64,000 nt of DNA from Pseudomonadota bacterium (GCA_021849075.1 JAJZTH010000003.1:62001-126000); one strand, 5' to 3'; positions 18,901-28,260 are shown, numbered from the stretch's first letter. A program made the numbers and translations. Notes: generated from the sequence alone by a model not told the origin.

Positions 18901-19905
18901 ATGATCGATCGCCGCACCTTGCTGGCTGGAACCGTGGCGAGCGCCGCAATGGGCGGATCGGCACTTGGTCAGACGCCGACGAACAGGGGAACGGTGCAGA
19001 CCGGTCCCTTCCCCCTGCCGCAGGGGTTCGAGCGCTTTCCGATCTGGCCGGGCAAGGCACCCGGCGGTGAGCATGTGCGTGTACAGGAGGTGGAAACGCT
19101 GCGTCGGCCAGATAGCGGGCCGGACGACGGGGTCTTCGCCCATGTGACGACGCCGACCCTGACATTGTTGCGCCCCGCATCGGTGGGGGCCAGGCCCAAT
19201 GGCGCGGCGATGCTGCTGATCCCCGGCGGCGGTTACAGCCGCGTCGCCATCGGCCATGAGGGCTATAACGTCGCGCGACGGCTGGCAGCGGCGGGCTATG
19301 CTTGTTTCTCTCTGCTCTATCGCCTGCCCGGCGATGGCTGGGCGGCGGGTGCAGAGGCGCCGTTGCAGGATGCCCAACGCGCGTTGCGACTGGCGCGCGC
19401 GCTTGCCCTGCGCGAGCATTATGATGCGAACCGGGTCGGCGTGATCGGTTTTTCGGCGGGCGGACATCTTGCCGCATGGCTGACCAGCCGCGCGCCGGTT
19501 GAAAGCTACAAGGCGATCGATGCCGCCGATCGGGAGCCGATCAAAGCGGCGGTCGCGGCCTATATCTACCCTGTGATCCAGATGGAGGGACCATTCGTCC
19601 ATACCGGATCGCGCACCCAATTGCTGGGGCCGGAACCCACGGCGGAGCGGATGCGGACCTATTCGCTGGATCAGGATGTGAGTGCGGAAACGCCGCCGGT
19701 CTTCCTGGCCCATGCGATCGATGATCCGGCCGTGCCAGTCGAAAATAGTCTGGCGATGCTGGCTGCGCTGCGCGCGCGCAAGATTCCGACCGAATGCCAT
19801 CTGTTCGAAACTGGCGGTCATGGCTTTGGTCTGGTGGCTCCGCCCGCCGCGCCCGCGCCCTGGCCCGACCTGTTCCTCCAATTTGCGAAACGCCACGCCA
19901 TATGA
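18901..19905 (+). CDS. Exported alpha/beta hydrolase (esterase)
   Basis: Alpha/beta-hydrolase (334 aa) of the acetyl-xylan-esterase-like kind. The N-terminus MIDRRTLLAGTVASAAMGGS has a twin-arginine-like signal. The oxyanion-hole motif is LLIPGGGYSR, the nucleophile elbow GFSAGGH (Ser185), the acid in AIDDPAVPVEN and the histidine in GGHGFGL. A tandem-arginine exported esterase in a rhamnose island suggests removal of acetyl groups from pectic or other rhamnose polysaccharide, which is inference. Its stop overlaps the next start (lutA remnant) by ATGA, tying it to the lut genes. Confidence 0.84.
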   Translation: MIDRRTLLAGTVASAAMGGSALGQTPTNRGTVQTGPFPLPQGFERFPIWPGKAPGGEHVRVQEVETLRRPDSGPDDGVFAHVTTPTLTLLRPASVGARPNGAAMLLIPGGGYSRVAIGHEGYNVARRLAAAGYACFSLLYRLPGDGWAAGAEAPLQDAQRALRLARALALREHYDANRVGVIGFSAGGHLAAWLTSRAPVESYKAIDAADREPIKAAVAAYIYPVIQMEGPFVHTGSRTQLLGPEPTAERMRTYSLDQDVSAETPPVFLAHAIDDPAVPVENSLAMLAALRARKIPTECHLFETGGHGFGLVAPPAAPAPWPDLFLQFAKRHAI

Positions 19906-20384
19906 CCAAGACCGTCGCCCTGTTCGTCACCTGCCTGGTCGATATGATGCGCCCGCGCATCGGTTTCGCCGCAATCCGTGCGCTGAAGGCGGCGGGGTGC
20001 GATGTGGTCGTGCCAGAGGGCCAGACCTGCTGCGGCCAGCCTGCGCTCAACAGCGGCGATCGCGATCATGCCGCAGCGATCGCGAAGCAGACGATCATGG
20101 CGCTGGAAGCTTATGAAGCGATCGTCGTCCCCTCCGGCTCCTGCGCGGGCACGATCCGCTGCCACTATCCCGAAATTTTCGAACATGATGCGGAATGGTT
20201 GCCGCGCGCGCAGGCGGTGGCGGGCAGGACGTTCGAAATCATGGCCTATCTGGACGAGATGCTGGGATGGAAGCCCGAAGGGGTCAGGATCGACGCCAGG
20301 GCCACCTATCATGACAGTTGTTCGGGACTGCGCGAACTGGGCGTCAAGGCCCAGCCGCGCCGGTTGCTGAAGCAGATTGAGGGG
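19902..20384 (+). pseudogene. lutA: Truncated LutA, iron-sulfur subunit of L-lactate oxidation
   Basis: N-terminal two-thirds (about 160 residues) of a LutA/YkgE-type protein, the iron-sulfur subunit that works with LutB and LutC to oxidise L-lactate. Intact parts include TKTVALFVTCLVDMMRP, QTCCGQPALNSGD, PSGSCAGTIR and TYHDSCSGLRELGVKAQPRRLL. After LLKQIEG the homology stops. The second conserved half of the family, with its CCGFGG cluster motif and the C-terminal HIAEVLA-like end, is absent. In the lutA frame translation continues for about 34 unrelated residues to a stop ending at 20486, reading over lutB sequence. The start ATG overlaps the esterase stop. Confidence 0.85.
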
Positions 20385-21268
20385 ACACGCAAGAGACGAT
20401 CGCCGCCATGGCGGAAAGCGCACGGCGCGAATTGCGTACGCAGATGCTGGGCACGGATGTCGGCATATCGGGCGCCAATTTCCTGATCGCGGATACGGGC
20501 GCGATCTGCACCGTCACCAATGAAGGCAATGCCGAATTGTCGCTGGTGCCGCCGCGCATGCATATCGTGACGGCAGGGATCGAAAAGATCGTGCCCAGCA
20601 TGCCGCACGCCATCCATATGCTGCGTATGCTGGCGCGATCGGCGACCGGCGCGGCGCTGACCCAATATACGACCTTCTATACCGGACCCAAGCGCGCGGG
20701 CGACCGCGACGGGCCGGAAGAGATGCATATCGTGCTGGTCGACAATGGCCGCACGAAAATGCGCGAGGAAGGACTGGCCGAAATGCTGCGCTGCATCCGA
20801 TGCGGCGCGTGCATGAATCACTGCGTCGTGTTTCGCCAGATTGGCGGCCATGCCTATGGCGGCACCTATCCCGGCCCGATGGGATCGGTGCTGACGCCGG
20901 TGTTTGATGGGCTGAAGCAGAGCCGCGACCTGGCCCATGCCTGTACGTTGAACGGCAAATGCCAGGAGGTGTGCCCGGTGCGCATCCCCCTGCCGACGCT
21001 GCTGAAAGGCTGGCGTGAAAAAAGCTGGCGCGAGGGGTTGGAGCCGACATCGATGCGCTTCGGACTGGGGATATGGGCCTGGGTGGCCCGCCGGCCTGGC
21101 CTCTATCGGCTGGCCACCGGCATGGCCGTGCGCGTGATACGGATGCTGGGGCGCAAGGGCTGGATCGACCGATTGCCGCTGGCGGGCGGCTGGACGCGCT
21201 ATCGCGATATGCCGAAGCCGGCCGCGCAAAGCTTCATGACCCAATATAAGAAGGAGCGCCGCCCATGA
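20385..21268 (+). pseudogene. lutB: Truncated LutB, iron-sulfur subunit of L-lactate oxidation
   Basis: C-terminal part of a LutB/YkgF-type protein, about 290 residues where about 470 are usual. Homology begins near ARRELRTQMLGTDVGISGANF and continues through TVTNEGNAELSLVPPRMHIV. Both cluster-binding motifs remain intact: CIRCGACMNHC and CTLNGKCQEVCPV. The first roughly 180 residues are missing, including the KSKSM and EtDLGE regions of the LUD domain. An internal ATG at 20408 could allow a 286-residue product, but it would lack half of the LUD domain. Stop overlaps the lutC start by ATGA. A deletion between lutA and lutB is the simplest explanation. Confidence 0.84.
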
Positions 21269-21882
21269 GCGCGCGTGACGCCATCCTGTCCCGGCTGCGA
21301 ACCGCGACACCCGGCAATATCGAAACCGAAGCCGCCGATCTGCTGATCGCGCCGGAACGACCGGCCGTGGACGCAGACATTCTGGAAGCCGAATTTCTTG
21401 CCCGCCTCGCCTTGCCCAGCGTCAATGCCAGCCATGACATCATCGCCAGCATGGCGGAGTTACCCGCAGCGGTGGGCCGCTATCTGGAGGAACAGGGCGA
21501 AGCGCGAACGCTGTGCCTGCCGCCCGACCCCCGGCTGACGGCATGCGACTGGAGCGGATTTGCCCTGCACGATCATGCCGCGCCCGATGAACGCGCCGCT
21601 CTGGCGATTGCGCGCAAGGGCATCGCCGAAACAGGGTCGCTGATCTTCGAGACGGCGGCGGAAGCCCCGATGCTGCCCAACTTCCTGGCGCTGCATCATA
21701 TCGTGCTGATCGCGGTGGAGGATATCGCGCCCTATCTGGAGAATGCGCCCCTGCCCGGCGCGCAGCCGCGCGCCCATTACTGGATTACCGGCGTATCAGG
21801 CACGACCGATATTGAGGGCACCTATGTCCGTGGCGCGCACGGTCCGCGCTTCCTGCATGTCGTGCTGCTGCGAGACAGCTGA
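21265..21882 (+). CDS. lutC: LutC-type L-lactate oxidation protein
   Basis: LUD-domain protein (205 aa), third member of the LutABC L-lactate oxidation system. The family signature is intact: GIAETGSLIFET near residue 115 and the C-terminal ITGVSGTTDIEGTYVRGAHGP. Length is normal for LutC. It is translationally coupled to the lutB remnant by ATGA. With lutA and lutB broken its product has no obvious local partners. It ends nine bases before the stop of the convergent SGNH hydrolase. Confidence 0.88.
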   Translation: MSARDAILSRLRTATPGNIETEAADLLIAPERPAVDADILEAEFLARLALPSVNASHDIIASMAELPAAVGRYLEEQGEARTLCLPPDPRLTACDWSGFALHDHAAPDERAALAIARKGIAETGSLIFETAAEAPMLPNFLALHHIVLIAVEDIAPYLENAPLPGAQPRAHYWITGVSGTTDIEGTYVRGAHGPRFLHVVLLRDS

Positions 21883-21891
21883 AAGGTTGCA

Positions 21892-22599
21892 TCAAATGCC
21901 TGGCGCGCAGCGCTGCGTCACCGCCGCCGGCAATATGTCGTCCAGCCGCCGGCGCACCACTTCCGCCCAGATGCGATAGCCATTCGCGTTCATATGGACG
22001 CCATCAGCCTGATAATTGTCGCCCAGCTTTCCATCTACGAGTAGCGGCGTGGTGATGTCGGCATAATGAGCCGTCTGCATATGCGGCAGGAACCGCTGCG
22101 CGGCGGCATTGAACAGGCGCTGCTCGCCCAGAAATTGCTGGCGGCCGGGGCTGGGCTTTGCCGACAGAAGCAGCACCGGGACGCCAGGCAACAACCGGTC
22201 CCGCAGGTCGAACAATAAAGCGACCTGTCGCATGACCGTACGGACGGGGACGCCACTGGCGATGTCATTTTCCCCAACATAGAGGATCAGCGCGCGCGGG
22301 CGCCCCTCCGCCGCGTCGATATTGGCGAAGCGCGGCAATATGTCGGCCAGGGTGGCGCCGTTGATGCCGCGATTATGCGTTGTCCAGGGCGTCATATCCT
22401 GTTGCAGGCTGGTCCAGCGATGAATGGAAGAACTGCCCACGAACCACAGGGCGCAATCCTGCTGAACGGAACCGGCATTGGGCAGAGTCGCCGTGACGGG
22501 CCGATAGCGGTCGTACAATCGCCAGCCCACGATGATCAGCGCGAAGACAAGCGCCGCGACGAGGAATTTGGCAAGGGGCGAACTGTCGATGCTGCGCAA
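21892..22599 (-). CDS. Membrane-anchored SGNH hydrolase
   Basis: SGNH/GDSL-type hydrolase (235 aa) with one N-terminal membrane helix (about residues 10-27), so probably periplasmic-facing. Block motifs: GSSSIHRW (nucleophile block), NRGINGATLADI, YVGENDI (Asn) and DGVHMNANGY (Asp/His pair). The start appears to be TTG at 22597-22599, as no nearby ATG precedes the helix. It resembles GDSL proteins used in polysaccharide or lipid deacylation; the substrate is unknown. It is divergent, across 125 AT-richer bases, from a membrane acyltransferase gene, which suggests opposing acyl modifications. Confidence 0.8.
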   Translation of the reverse strand: MRSIDSSPLAKFLVAALVFALIIVGWRLYDRYRPVTATLPNAGSVQQDCALWFVGSSSIHRWTSLQQDMTPWTTHNRGINGATLADILPRFANIDAAEGRPRALILYVGENDIASGVPVRTVMRQVALLFDLRDRLLPGVPVLLLSAKPSPGRQQFLGEQRLFNAAAQRFLPHMQTAHYADITTPLLVDGKLGDNYQADGVHMNANGYRIWAEVVRRRLDDILPAAVTQRCAPGI

Positions 22600-22724
22600 T
22601 AGGGCGATCCCTTTTCGTTAATCTTCGGTCCGCGTTCAGCCGAAACCTGTCTGACGGCATTATACCCTAATTATTTACCAGCTTCTTTAAAGCACCCGAA
22701 AGGCCATAGGTTGCATGGTATAGC

Positions 22725-23705
22725 ATGGGGCCGGGGGTATTAAGGGTGGGTAAGAATCCGTCGATCGACCTGCTGAAGGGCGTGCTGATCCTGCTGGTGA
22801 TGGCGGGGCATGCGATGGAACTCACCCATCAGCAGCATCTGGCCCTGTGGATCGGCGCGGGATTCCGCATGCCGGTGATGATCGGCATTTCGGGTTATCT
22901 GCTCAATGTTGAGCGCACGCGATCGGACCCCGCCGGCCTGCTGTTCAAACGCTATGCCGAACGATTGCTGCTGCCCTGGCTGGCGGCGCTGATCGTTTAT
23001 GAACTGGTGACGGGCGCGCCCCTGTCCTGGGCGACGCCGGTGGAAATGCTGCTGCGGCCGCCCTTCCACCTATGGTATGTGCCGGTGCTGTTCTTCCTGA
23101 TCATGATCACCCGGCTGGTTCCTCTGTCGCCCTTGATCCTGCTGGCGATCGGCACGCCGGTCAGCCTGGCGACGATGTACAGCTTTGGTCTGGATCATGG
23201 CCCGATCGGTTTCAGCCTGGTATCGCCCGACAGCCGCTTCGTCCGGTTCCCGGTCTATTTCTTCTTCGGCATGCTGATGGCGGAACGGGGTCTGCCGACG
23301 CGCTATTTGGGCATCGTGCTGGTGGTGACGGCGCTGGGGCTGGGCTGGTGGTCCGCTCTGCAAGGAAGCGGCAACGGCCTTGCGTATGTGCCCGCACGGT
23401 TGATGATGTGTCTGGGCCTGATCGCATTGCTACCGCGCCTGGCGGCGCTGCGCCTGTCCTTCCAACCGATCAACCGGATTGGCCGGGACAGCCTGTTCTT
23501 CTATCTGTGGCATCCGCTTGTAATGGCCGGGATGCTGATGGCCGGTGCGAACGCCCCGGTCATGCTGCTGCTCGCCGCGCTGGCGCTGACGGCAGGCAGC
23601 AGGTTAAGCGCTCGTCATGCCGGATTGCGGCGCTGGCTGGGCAGCGTGCCGCCGCCACGATCCGCACCAGCCATCGCAATCGAGCCGGCCCCTCAGCCGG
23701 CTTAG
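22725..23705 (+). CDS. Acyltransferase-3 family integral membrane protein
   Basis: Polytopic inner-membrane acyltransferase (326 aa) of the OafA/acyltransferase-3 family, which transfers acyl groups to surface sugars. Family features: IDLLKGVLILLVMAGHAME near the N-terminus with the catalytic-type histidine, FRMPVMIGISGYL, FHLWYVPVLFF, and about ten hydrophobic segments. The C-terminal 25 residues are Pro/Ala rich and cytosolic. Its stop lies nine bases from that of the convergent helix-hairpin-helix gene. Substrate not deducible. Confidence 0.87.
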   Translation: MGPGVLRVGKNPSIDLLKGVLILLVMAGHAMELTHQQHLALWIGAGFRMPVMIGISGYLLNVERTRSDPAGLLFKRYAERLLLPWLAALIVYELVTGAPLSWATPVEMLLRPPFHLWYVPVLFFLIMITRLVPLSPLILLAIGTPVSLATMYSFGLDHGPIGFSLVSPDSRFVRFPVYFFFGMLMAERGLPTRYLGIVLVVTALGLGWWSALQGSGNGLAYVPARLMMCLGLIALLPRLAALRLSFQPINRIGRDSLFFYLWHPLVMAGMLMAGANAPVMLLLAALALTAGSRLSARHAGLRRWLGSVPPPRSAPAIAIEPAPQPA

Positions 23706-23714
23706 TCCCACCGC

Positions 23715-24296
23715 TTATAATTTCCCATATTTCGCTTCGAAACTGGCAATGTCGCCGGCTGCGAGATATTTGGCCTGATCGACCCAGTGATCGCGCACCG
23801 GGCGTCCCTTGAAATTGCCCAGCTTTGCATCGACTGCTGCGAGATCGCTATCGGTCCAGCCCGCAATCTGATCAAAGCGGGTGACGCCAAGGTCGATCAG
23901 CAACGCCTTGAGCTTGGGACCGACGCCCTTGAGCTTGAGAAGATCGTCGCCCTGGTCCGAAGGCGTCGTGACGGCGGGCGAAACGGGCGCCGGCTCCGCG
24001 ATCGGGGCTGGCGCCGGAGTCGGCTCCACCACCGGTTCGACGATAGTGGCAGCCGGTTCGGGCGCGGCCGGCTCAGGCTGGGGTTCGACCGCGACGGGTT
24101 CGACCGGCGCCGGCGCGATGGCGGCTGGTTCGGCCATCAAAGGTACGGCGGCAGGAGCGGGCGGCGTTTCGACCGGCGCAACCGGCTCCACCGGTGCGTC
24201 CGTCTTTTTCTTACCCGACAGCAGGAAGACGAGCGCGATGACGACCAGCAGCGCCACCAGCAGCCACAGGCCATAGTCCATGAAGAATTCCTGCAT
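23715..24296 (-). CDS. Membrane-anchored helix-hairpin-helix protein
   Basis: Protein of 193 aa with an N-terminal membrane helix (about residues 8-27, YGLWLLVALLVVIALVFLL), a long Pro/Ala/Glu/Val-rich linker (about 33-112) and a C-terminal helix-hairpin-helix domain (about 116-193). The domain has LKGVGPKLKALLIDLGVTRF, WTDSDLAAVD and RDHWVDQAKYLA. This fold usually contacts DNA or proteins and also occurs at the end of some NADH-dehydrogenase-associated proteins. No enzymatic motif is seen. It may tie DNA or a complex to the membrane, but the function is unknown. Located 68 bases before the stop of purD on the same strand. Confidence 0.75.
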   Translation of the reverse strand: MQEFFMDYGLWLLVALLVVIALVFLLSGKKKTDAPVEPVAPVETPPAPAAVPLMAEPAAIAPAPVEPVAVEPQPEPAAPEPAATIVEPVVEPTPAPAPIAEPAPVSPAVTTPSDQGDDLLKLKGVGPKLKALLIDLGVTRFDQIAGWTDSDLAAVDAKLGNFKGRPVRDHWVDQAKYLAAGDIASFEAKYGKL

Positions 24297-24364
24297 CGCG
24301 CATCACCTCTCTGTTGTGCGTGTCATACCCATTTAAGGACGCTTGCGCGCGCCGGGCAAGGGCG

Positions 24365-25642
24365 TCACGCGGTTTCGCGCGCGACTTCCCGCCAACCAAT
24401 ATCCCGGCGGCAGAAACCGGTAGGGAAATCGATCGCATCGACGGCGGCATAGGCGGCGGCCTGTGCCGTGCGCACGGTATCGCCAGTGGCGGTGACGTTG
24501 AGCACGCGCCCGCCATTGGCGACCAGCATGCCGTCCTTGTCGGCGGTGCCGGCGTGGAAGACCTTTGCGCCGTCCACTTCCGCCTGATCGATCCCGCCGA
24601 TCGCACCGCCCTTTTCGGGTGTGCCGGGATAACCGTTCGCGGCCATGACGATGGTGAGCGCAGTGCGATCCGCCAATTGCACCGGTCCCTGTTCGCCCAG
24701 CTTGCCCTGCGCCACGGCGAGCAGCAGATCGACCAGATCACCGTCGAAACGGGTCATCAGCACCTGACATTCGGGATCGCCGAAGCGCGCATTATATTCG
24801 ATCAGCTTTGGCCCTTCGGCCGTCAGCATCAGGCCGGCGTAGAGGACGCCCGAATAGGGAATGCCCTCGGCCGCCAGCGTATCGACGGTGGGGCGGATGA
24901 TCTTTTCCAGCACCTCCGCCTCCAGTTCGGGCGTCAGCACGCGCGCGGGGCTGTAGGCGCCCATGCCGCCGGTATTGGGACCGGTGTCGCCGTCCCCCAC
25001 CCGCTTGTGATCCTGCGCCGACCCGAAGGGCAGGATGGCGCTGCCGTCGGTGAGGGCAAAGAAGCTCGCTTCCTCCCCGGTCATGAACTCTTCGAGGACG
25101 ACTTCCTCGCCAGCCGCGCCGAACGCGCCGGAGAACATGGAATCGAGCGCTTCCAGAGCCTCTTCCCGCGTTTCGGCGATGATCACGCCCTTGCCCGCGG
25201 CAAGGCCATCCGCCTTGATCACCACCGGCAGGGTGAAATCATCGAGCGCGGCGATCGCGCCATCCTTGCTGGTGACGCGGACATAAGCAGCGGTCGGAAT
25301 ATTGGCGCGCTGGCACAGATCCTTGGTGAAGCCCTTCGACCCTTCGAGCTGGGCCGGCTTCTTGTTGGGACCAAAGACGGGGACCCCCATGGTGCGCAGA
25401 TTGTCGGCAAGCCCATCGACCAACGGCGCTTCCGGCCCGATCACGACCAGACCGATCGAATGGCGGATGCAGAAGTCGAGCACGGCGCGATGATCGGTCG
25501 CATCAAGGTCGACCAGCGTGGCATGCTGCGCTATGCCCGGATTGCCCGGCGCCGCGTACAGCGTCTTGAGGGCCGGCGATTGCGCCAGCTTCCACGCCAG
25601 CGCATGTTCGCGGCCGCCGCCGCCAAGCAGAAGGATGTTCAT
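24365..25642 (-). CDS. purD: Phosphoribosylamine-glycine ligase
   Basis: GAR synthetase (425 aa), ATP-grasp enzyme of purine biosynthesis joining phosphoribosylamine and glycine. It begins [19 protein letters not shown], continues with [13 protein letters not shown] and the ATP-grasp domain ([14 protein letters not shown]), then [13 protein letters not shown] and [12 protein letters not shown]. An ATG nine bases upstream adds MGD; the shorter start fits the family. The 5' end overlaps, head to head, that of xseA, so each promoter lies inside the other gene. Confidence 0.95.
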   Translation of the reverse strand: MNILLLGGGGREHALAWKLAQSPALKTLYAAPGNPGIAQHATLVDLDATDHRAVLDFCIRHSIGLVVIGPEAPLVDGLADNLRTMGVPVFGPNKKPAQLEGSKGFTKDLCQRANIPTAAYVRVTSKDGAIAALDDFTLPVVIKADGLAAGKGVIIAETREEALEALDSMFSGAFGAAGEEVVLEEFMTGEEASFFALTDGSAILPFGSAQDHKRVGDGDTGPNTGGMGAYSPARVLTPELEAEVLEKIIRPTVDTLAAEGIPYSGVLYAGLMLTAEGPKLIEYNARFGDPECQVLMTRFDGDLVDLLLAVAQGKLGEQGPVQLADRTALTIVMAANGYPGTPEKGGAIGGIDQAEVDGAKVFHAGTADKDGMLVANGGRVLNVTATGDTVRTAQAAAYAAVDAIDFPTGFCRRDIGWREVARETA

Positions 25643-27152
25643 GTCGCCCATGTCCCCGGAATTTGATGCCTATGACAGTTCGGGCCGCCTGTTAGCCGAG
25701 GAACGCGCGGGCGACAACGCGCCGCCGCTGTCGGTTAGCGAATTGTCGGGCCTGCTCAAGCGCACGGTCGAAGATCGTTTCGGCCATGTGCGGCTGCGCG
25801 GCGAGATTTCCGGCTTCAAGCGGGCGGCGTCGGGGCATCTCTATCTGGCGCTGAAAGATGACAATGCGGTGCTGGACGGGGTGATGTGGAAAGGCGGCGC
25901 ACAGCGGCTGGCCTTCCAACCGCAGGATGGCGTGGAGGTGATCGCCACCGGAAAGCTGACTACCTATCCCGGCCGGTCCAAATATCAGATCGTGATCGAC
26001 AGGATGGAACTGGCCGGCGAAGGCGCGCTGATGGCGCTGCTGGAGAAGCTGAAAGCCAAGCTGGCGAGCGAAGGGCTGTTCGCGCAGGAGCGCAAGAAAG
26101 CCTTGCCCTTCCTGCCGCGCACCATCGGCGTAGTGACGTCGCCCACCGGCGCGGTGATCCGCGACATTCTCCACCGGCTGGCGGATCGCTGCCCGACCAA
26201 CGTGCTGCTGTGGCCGGTGCTGGTGCAGGGGCAGGGCGCGGCCGAGCAGGTGGCGCGCGCCGTCAGGGGCTTTTCGGCGATGGATGGCAGCGGCCCGCTG
26301 CCCCGGCCCGATCTGGTGATCGTCGCGCGCGGCGGCGGTTCGATCGAGGATTTGTGGAGCTTCAACGAGGAAATCGTCGTGCGCGCTGTCGCCGACTGCA
26401 CCATTCCGATCATTTCGGCGGTGGGGCATGAAACGGACACGACCCTGTGCGACTATGCCGCCGATCGGCGCGCGCCCACGCCGACCGCCGCCGCCGAAAT
26501 GGCGGTGCCGGTGCGGGCGGAATTGCTGGCGGGGCTGAACGAAATGGGCCTGCGCGCCGGGCGGGCGGTGCGCCGGGGCGCGGCGCAGGCAAGGGAAAGG
26601 CTGGAGATGCAGGCCCGGCTGATGCCGACGCCCGACATGCTGCTGGCGCCGCAAAGGCAGCGGCTGGATCAGCTGTCCGACGGGCTGGTCAACGGGCTGC
26701 GCCACGCCCTGGCCGATGCGCGCGCACAACTGGGGCAGGCGGGCGGCGCGCTGCGGCCGGCCTTGCTGCGCCAGCATGTGGCGCGGGCGGGCGAGCGGCT
26801 CGACCGACTGAAGCTGCGACCCGACTATCTGCAACGCGCCTTGTCCGACCGGGCCACCGCCTTCGACCGGGTGTCGCGCCATTTTGCCTCGCTCAATCCC
26901 GATCTGCCGCTGCAACGGGGCTATGCGCGGGTCATGGCGCAAGGGCGACTGGTGCAGTCGGTCGGCGCGGCGCAAGCCGCCGGTCAGGTCATGCTGCATT
27001 TCAAGGACGGCGCGGTCGGCGCCAGCATCGGCGACGTTACCGACACGCAGGCGCTTGAGCCGCGTCCCGCGCTTGCGCTATCATCACAGTCCCGCACCGC
27101 GCGCAAACCGCGCAAGCCGGAAGAGGCGCCGCAGCAGGATTTGTTTTCCTGA
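25641..27152 (+). CDS. xseA: Exodeoxyribonuclease VII large subunit
   Basis: Large subunit (503 aa) of exonuclease VII, which degrades single-stranded DNA to oligonucleotides with XseB. The N-terminal OB fold starts at [20 protein letters not shown] and runs to about residue 115. The catalytic region includes [37 protein letters not shown] and [25 protein letters not shown] coiled-coil stretch follows. ATG 25641 has AGGA at a 5-base spacing; the alternative at 25650 does not. Upstream sequence in frame lies in purD antisense and is not used. Followed by the DUF2093 gene. Confidence 0.94.
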   Translation: MSPMSPEFDAYDSSGRLLAEERAGDNAPPLSVSELSGLLKRTVEDRFGHVRLRGEISGFKRAASGHLYLALKDDNAVLDGVMWKGGAQRLAFQPQDGVEVIATGKLTTYPGRSKYQIVIDRMELAGEGALMALLEKLKAKLASEGLFAQERKKALPFLPRTIGVVTSPTGAVIRDILHRLADRCPTNVLLWPVLVQGQGAAEQVARAVRGFSAMDGSGPLPRPDLVIVARGGGSIEDLWSFNEEIVVRAVADCTIPIISAVGHETDTTLCDYAADRRAPTPTAAAEMAVPVRAELLAGLNEMGLRAGRAVRRGAAQARERLEMQARLMPTPDMLLAPQRQRLDQLSDGLVNGLRHALADARAQLGQAGGALRPALLRQHVARAGERLDRLKLRPDYLQRALSDRATAFDRVSRHFASLNPDLPLQRGYARVMAQGRLVQSVGAAQAAGQVMLHFKDGAVGASIGDVTDTQALEPRPALALSSQSRTARKPRKPEEAPQQDLFS

Positions 27153-27183
27153 ATCCGGCGCGCTGCAACGAAGGCCCTGACCC

Positions 27184-27396
27184 ATGTTGATGTCCAACAG
27201 AGACCGTATCGCCCGCCTCCATTATATGCCCTACAGCTTCCGCGTGTTGCAGGCCGGCGATCATGTGCTGTGCGCCGTGACCGGACAGCGAATCGCGCTG
27301 GAAAATCTACGTTACTGGAGCATCGTCCGGCAGGAGCCTTATGCGAACGCCCAAGCCTCCGTTCAGGCGGAACTAAAGGCTCGCGCCGTCGGATGA
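27184..27396 (+). CDS. DUF2093 domain protein
   Basis: Small protein (70 aa) of the DUF2093 family found in alphaproteobacteria, often next to xseA. The diagnostic part is YSFRVLQAGDHVLCAVTGQRIALENLRYWSIVRQEPY. A second ATG two codons in is equally possible. The single Cys in CAVTG could bind something but no metal site is evident. Stop overlaps the next gene's ATG. Function unknown. Confidence 0.85.
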   Translation: MLMSNRDRIARLHYMPYSFRVLQAGDHVLCAVTGQRIALENLRYWSIVRQEPYANAQASVQAELKARAVG

Positions 27397-28250
27397 AGGG
27401 TGTATTGGCAGGGCTGATGCTGGCGACGGCAGCGGCAACGGTCGCCCAGCCTCCAACCCAGCCCCCCATGACGCCGATCCGCGCCGACTTCCGCCTGGCG
27501 GGGCAGGCGATTCAGGGCGGCGCATTGCTGGGCACCGCGCCCGCAGGAACAGTGATGCTGCAACTGGATGACCAGCCGGTGCCAGTGGAAGCGGACGGCG
27601 GCTTTCTGATCGCATTCGACCGCGATGCCGCCCCTGCCGCACGCCTGAGCGCGCGTATGGCCGACGGTCGGACGATGGAGCAGACGCTGACAGTCGCGCC
27701 GCGCGACTGGCGGATCGAACGCATAAACGCGCCGATGCGGCCGAGCAGCAGCACCGAGGCGTTTTTGGCGCTACGCAAGCCAGAGCTGGAGGCGATCGCC
27801 GCTGCGCGCGCGATGGTGACGGATGCACAGGGTTGGCGGCAACATTTTATCTGGCCGCGCACCGGCCGGATTTCTGGCCTGTTCGGATCGCAACGCATCT
27901 ATCAGGGCACGCCCGGCGCCTATCATGGCGGGGTCGACGTCGCCGCCGCGACCGGCCAGCCGGTGATCGCACCTGCCGATGGCGTCGTCATTCTGGCGGC
28001 GGCCGACAGGCCCTTCACACTGGAGGGGCATCTGTTGATGATCGACCATGGCCATGGCCTGAACAGTGCATTTTTGCATCTATCCCGGATCGACGTGAAA
28101 CCGGGCGACCATGTGACCCAGGGGCAACGCATCGGCGCGGTCGGCGCGACCGGTCGCGCGACCGGGCCGCATCTTCACTGGGGAATGAAGTGGAACGACG
28201 CGCGGATCGATCCATTGCTGATCGCAGGCCCGATGCAGGCTGGGGGGTAG
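27393..28250 (+). CDS. M23-family metallopeptidase, exported
   Basis: LytM-type peptidase (285 aa) acting on peptidoglycan cross-bridges in the periplasm. A signal peptide of about 18 residues (MKGVLAGLMLATAAATVAQ) is followed by an N-terminal domain of about 130 residues, then the peptidase domain at about 150-270. Its zinc ligands lie in YHGGVDVAAATGQPV (H...D) and GPHLHWGMKW (H-x-H), with IDHGHGLNSAFLHL between. All metal ligands are present, so it should be active rather than an EnvC-like activator. Start set by the ATGA overlap with the DUF2093 gene. Convergent with the next gene. Confidence 0.9.
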   Translation: MKGVLAGLMLATAAATVAQPPTQPPMTPIRADFRLAGQAIQGGALLGTAPAGTVMLQLDDQPVPVEADGGFLIAFDRDAAPAARLSARMADGRTMEQTLTVAPRDWRIERINAPMRPSSSTEAFLALRKPELEAIAAARAMVTDAQGWRQHFIWPRTGRISGLFGSQRIYQGTPGAYHGGVDVAAATGQPVIAPADGVVILAAADRPFTLEGHLLMIDHGHGLNSAFLHLSRIDVKPGDHVTQGQRIGAVGATGRATGPHLHWGMKWNDARIDPLLIAGPMQAGG

Positions 28251-28260
28251 CGGATCAGCC

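Noticed and set aside
19902..21268. Natural single-chain LutA-LutB fusion enzyme
   Set aside because: The two parts are in different frames and each lacks essential segments, so a designed fusion is less likely than a deletion.
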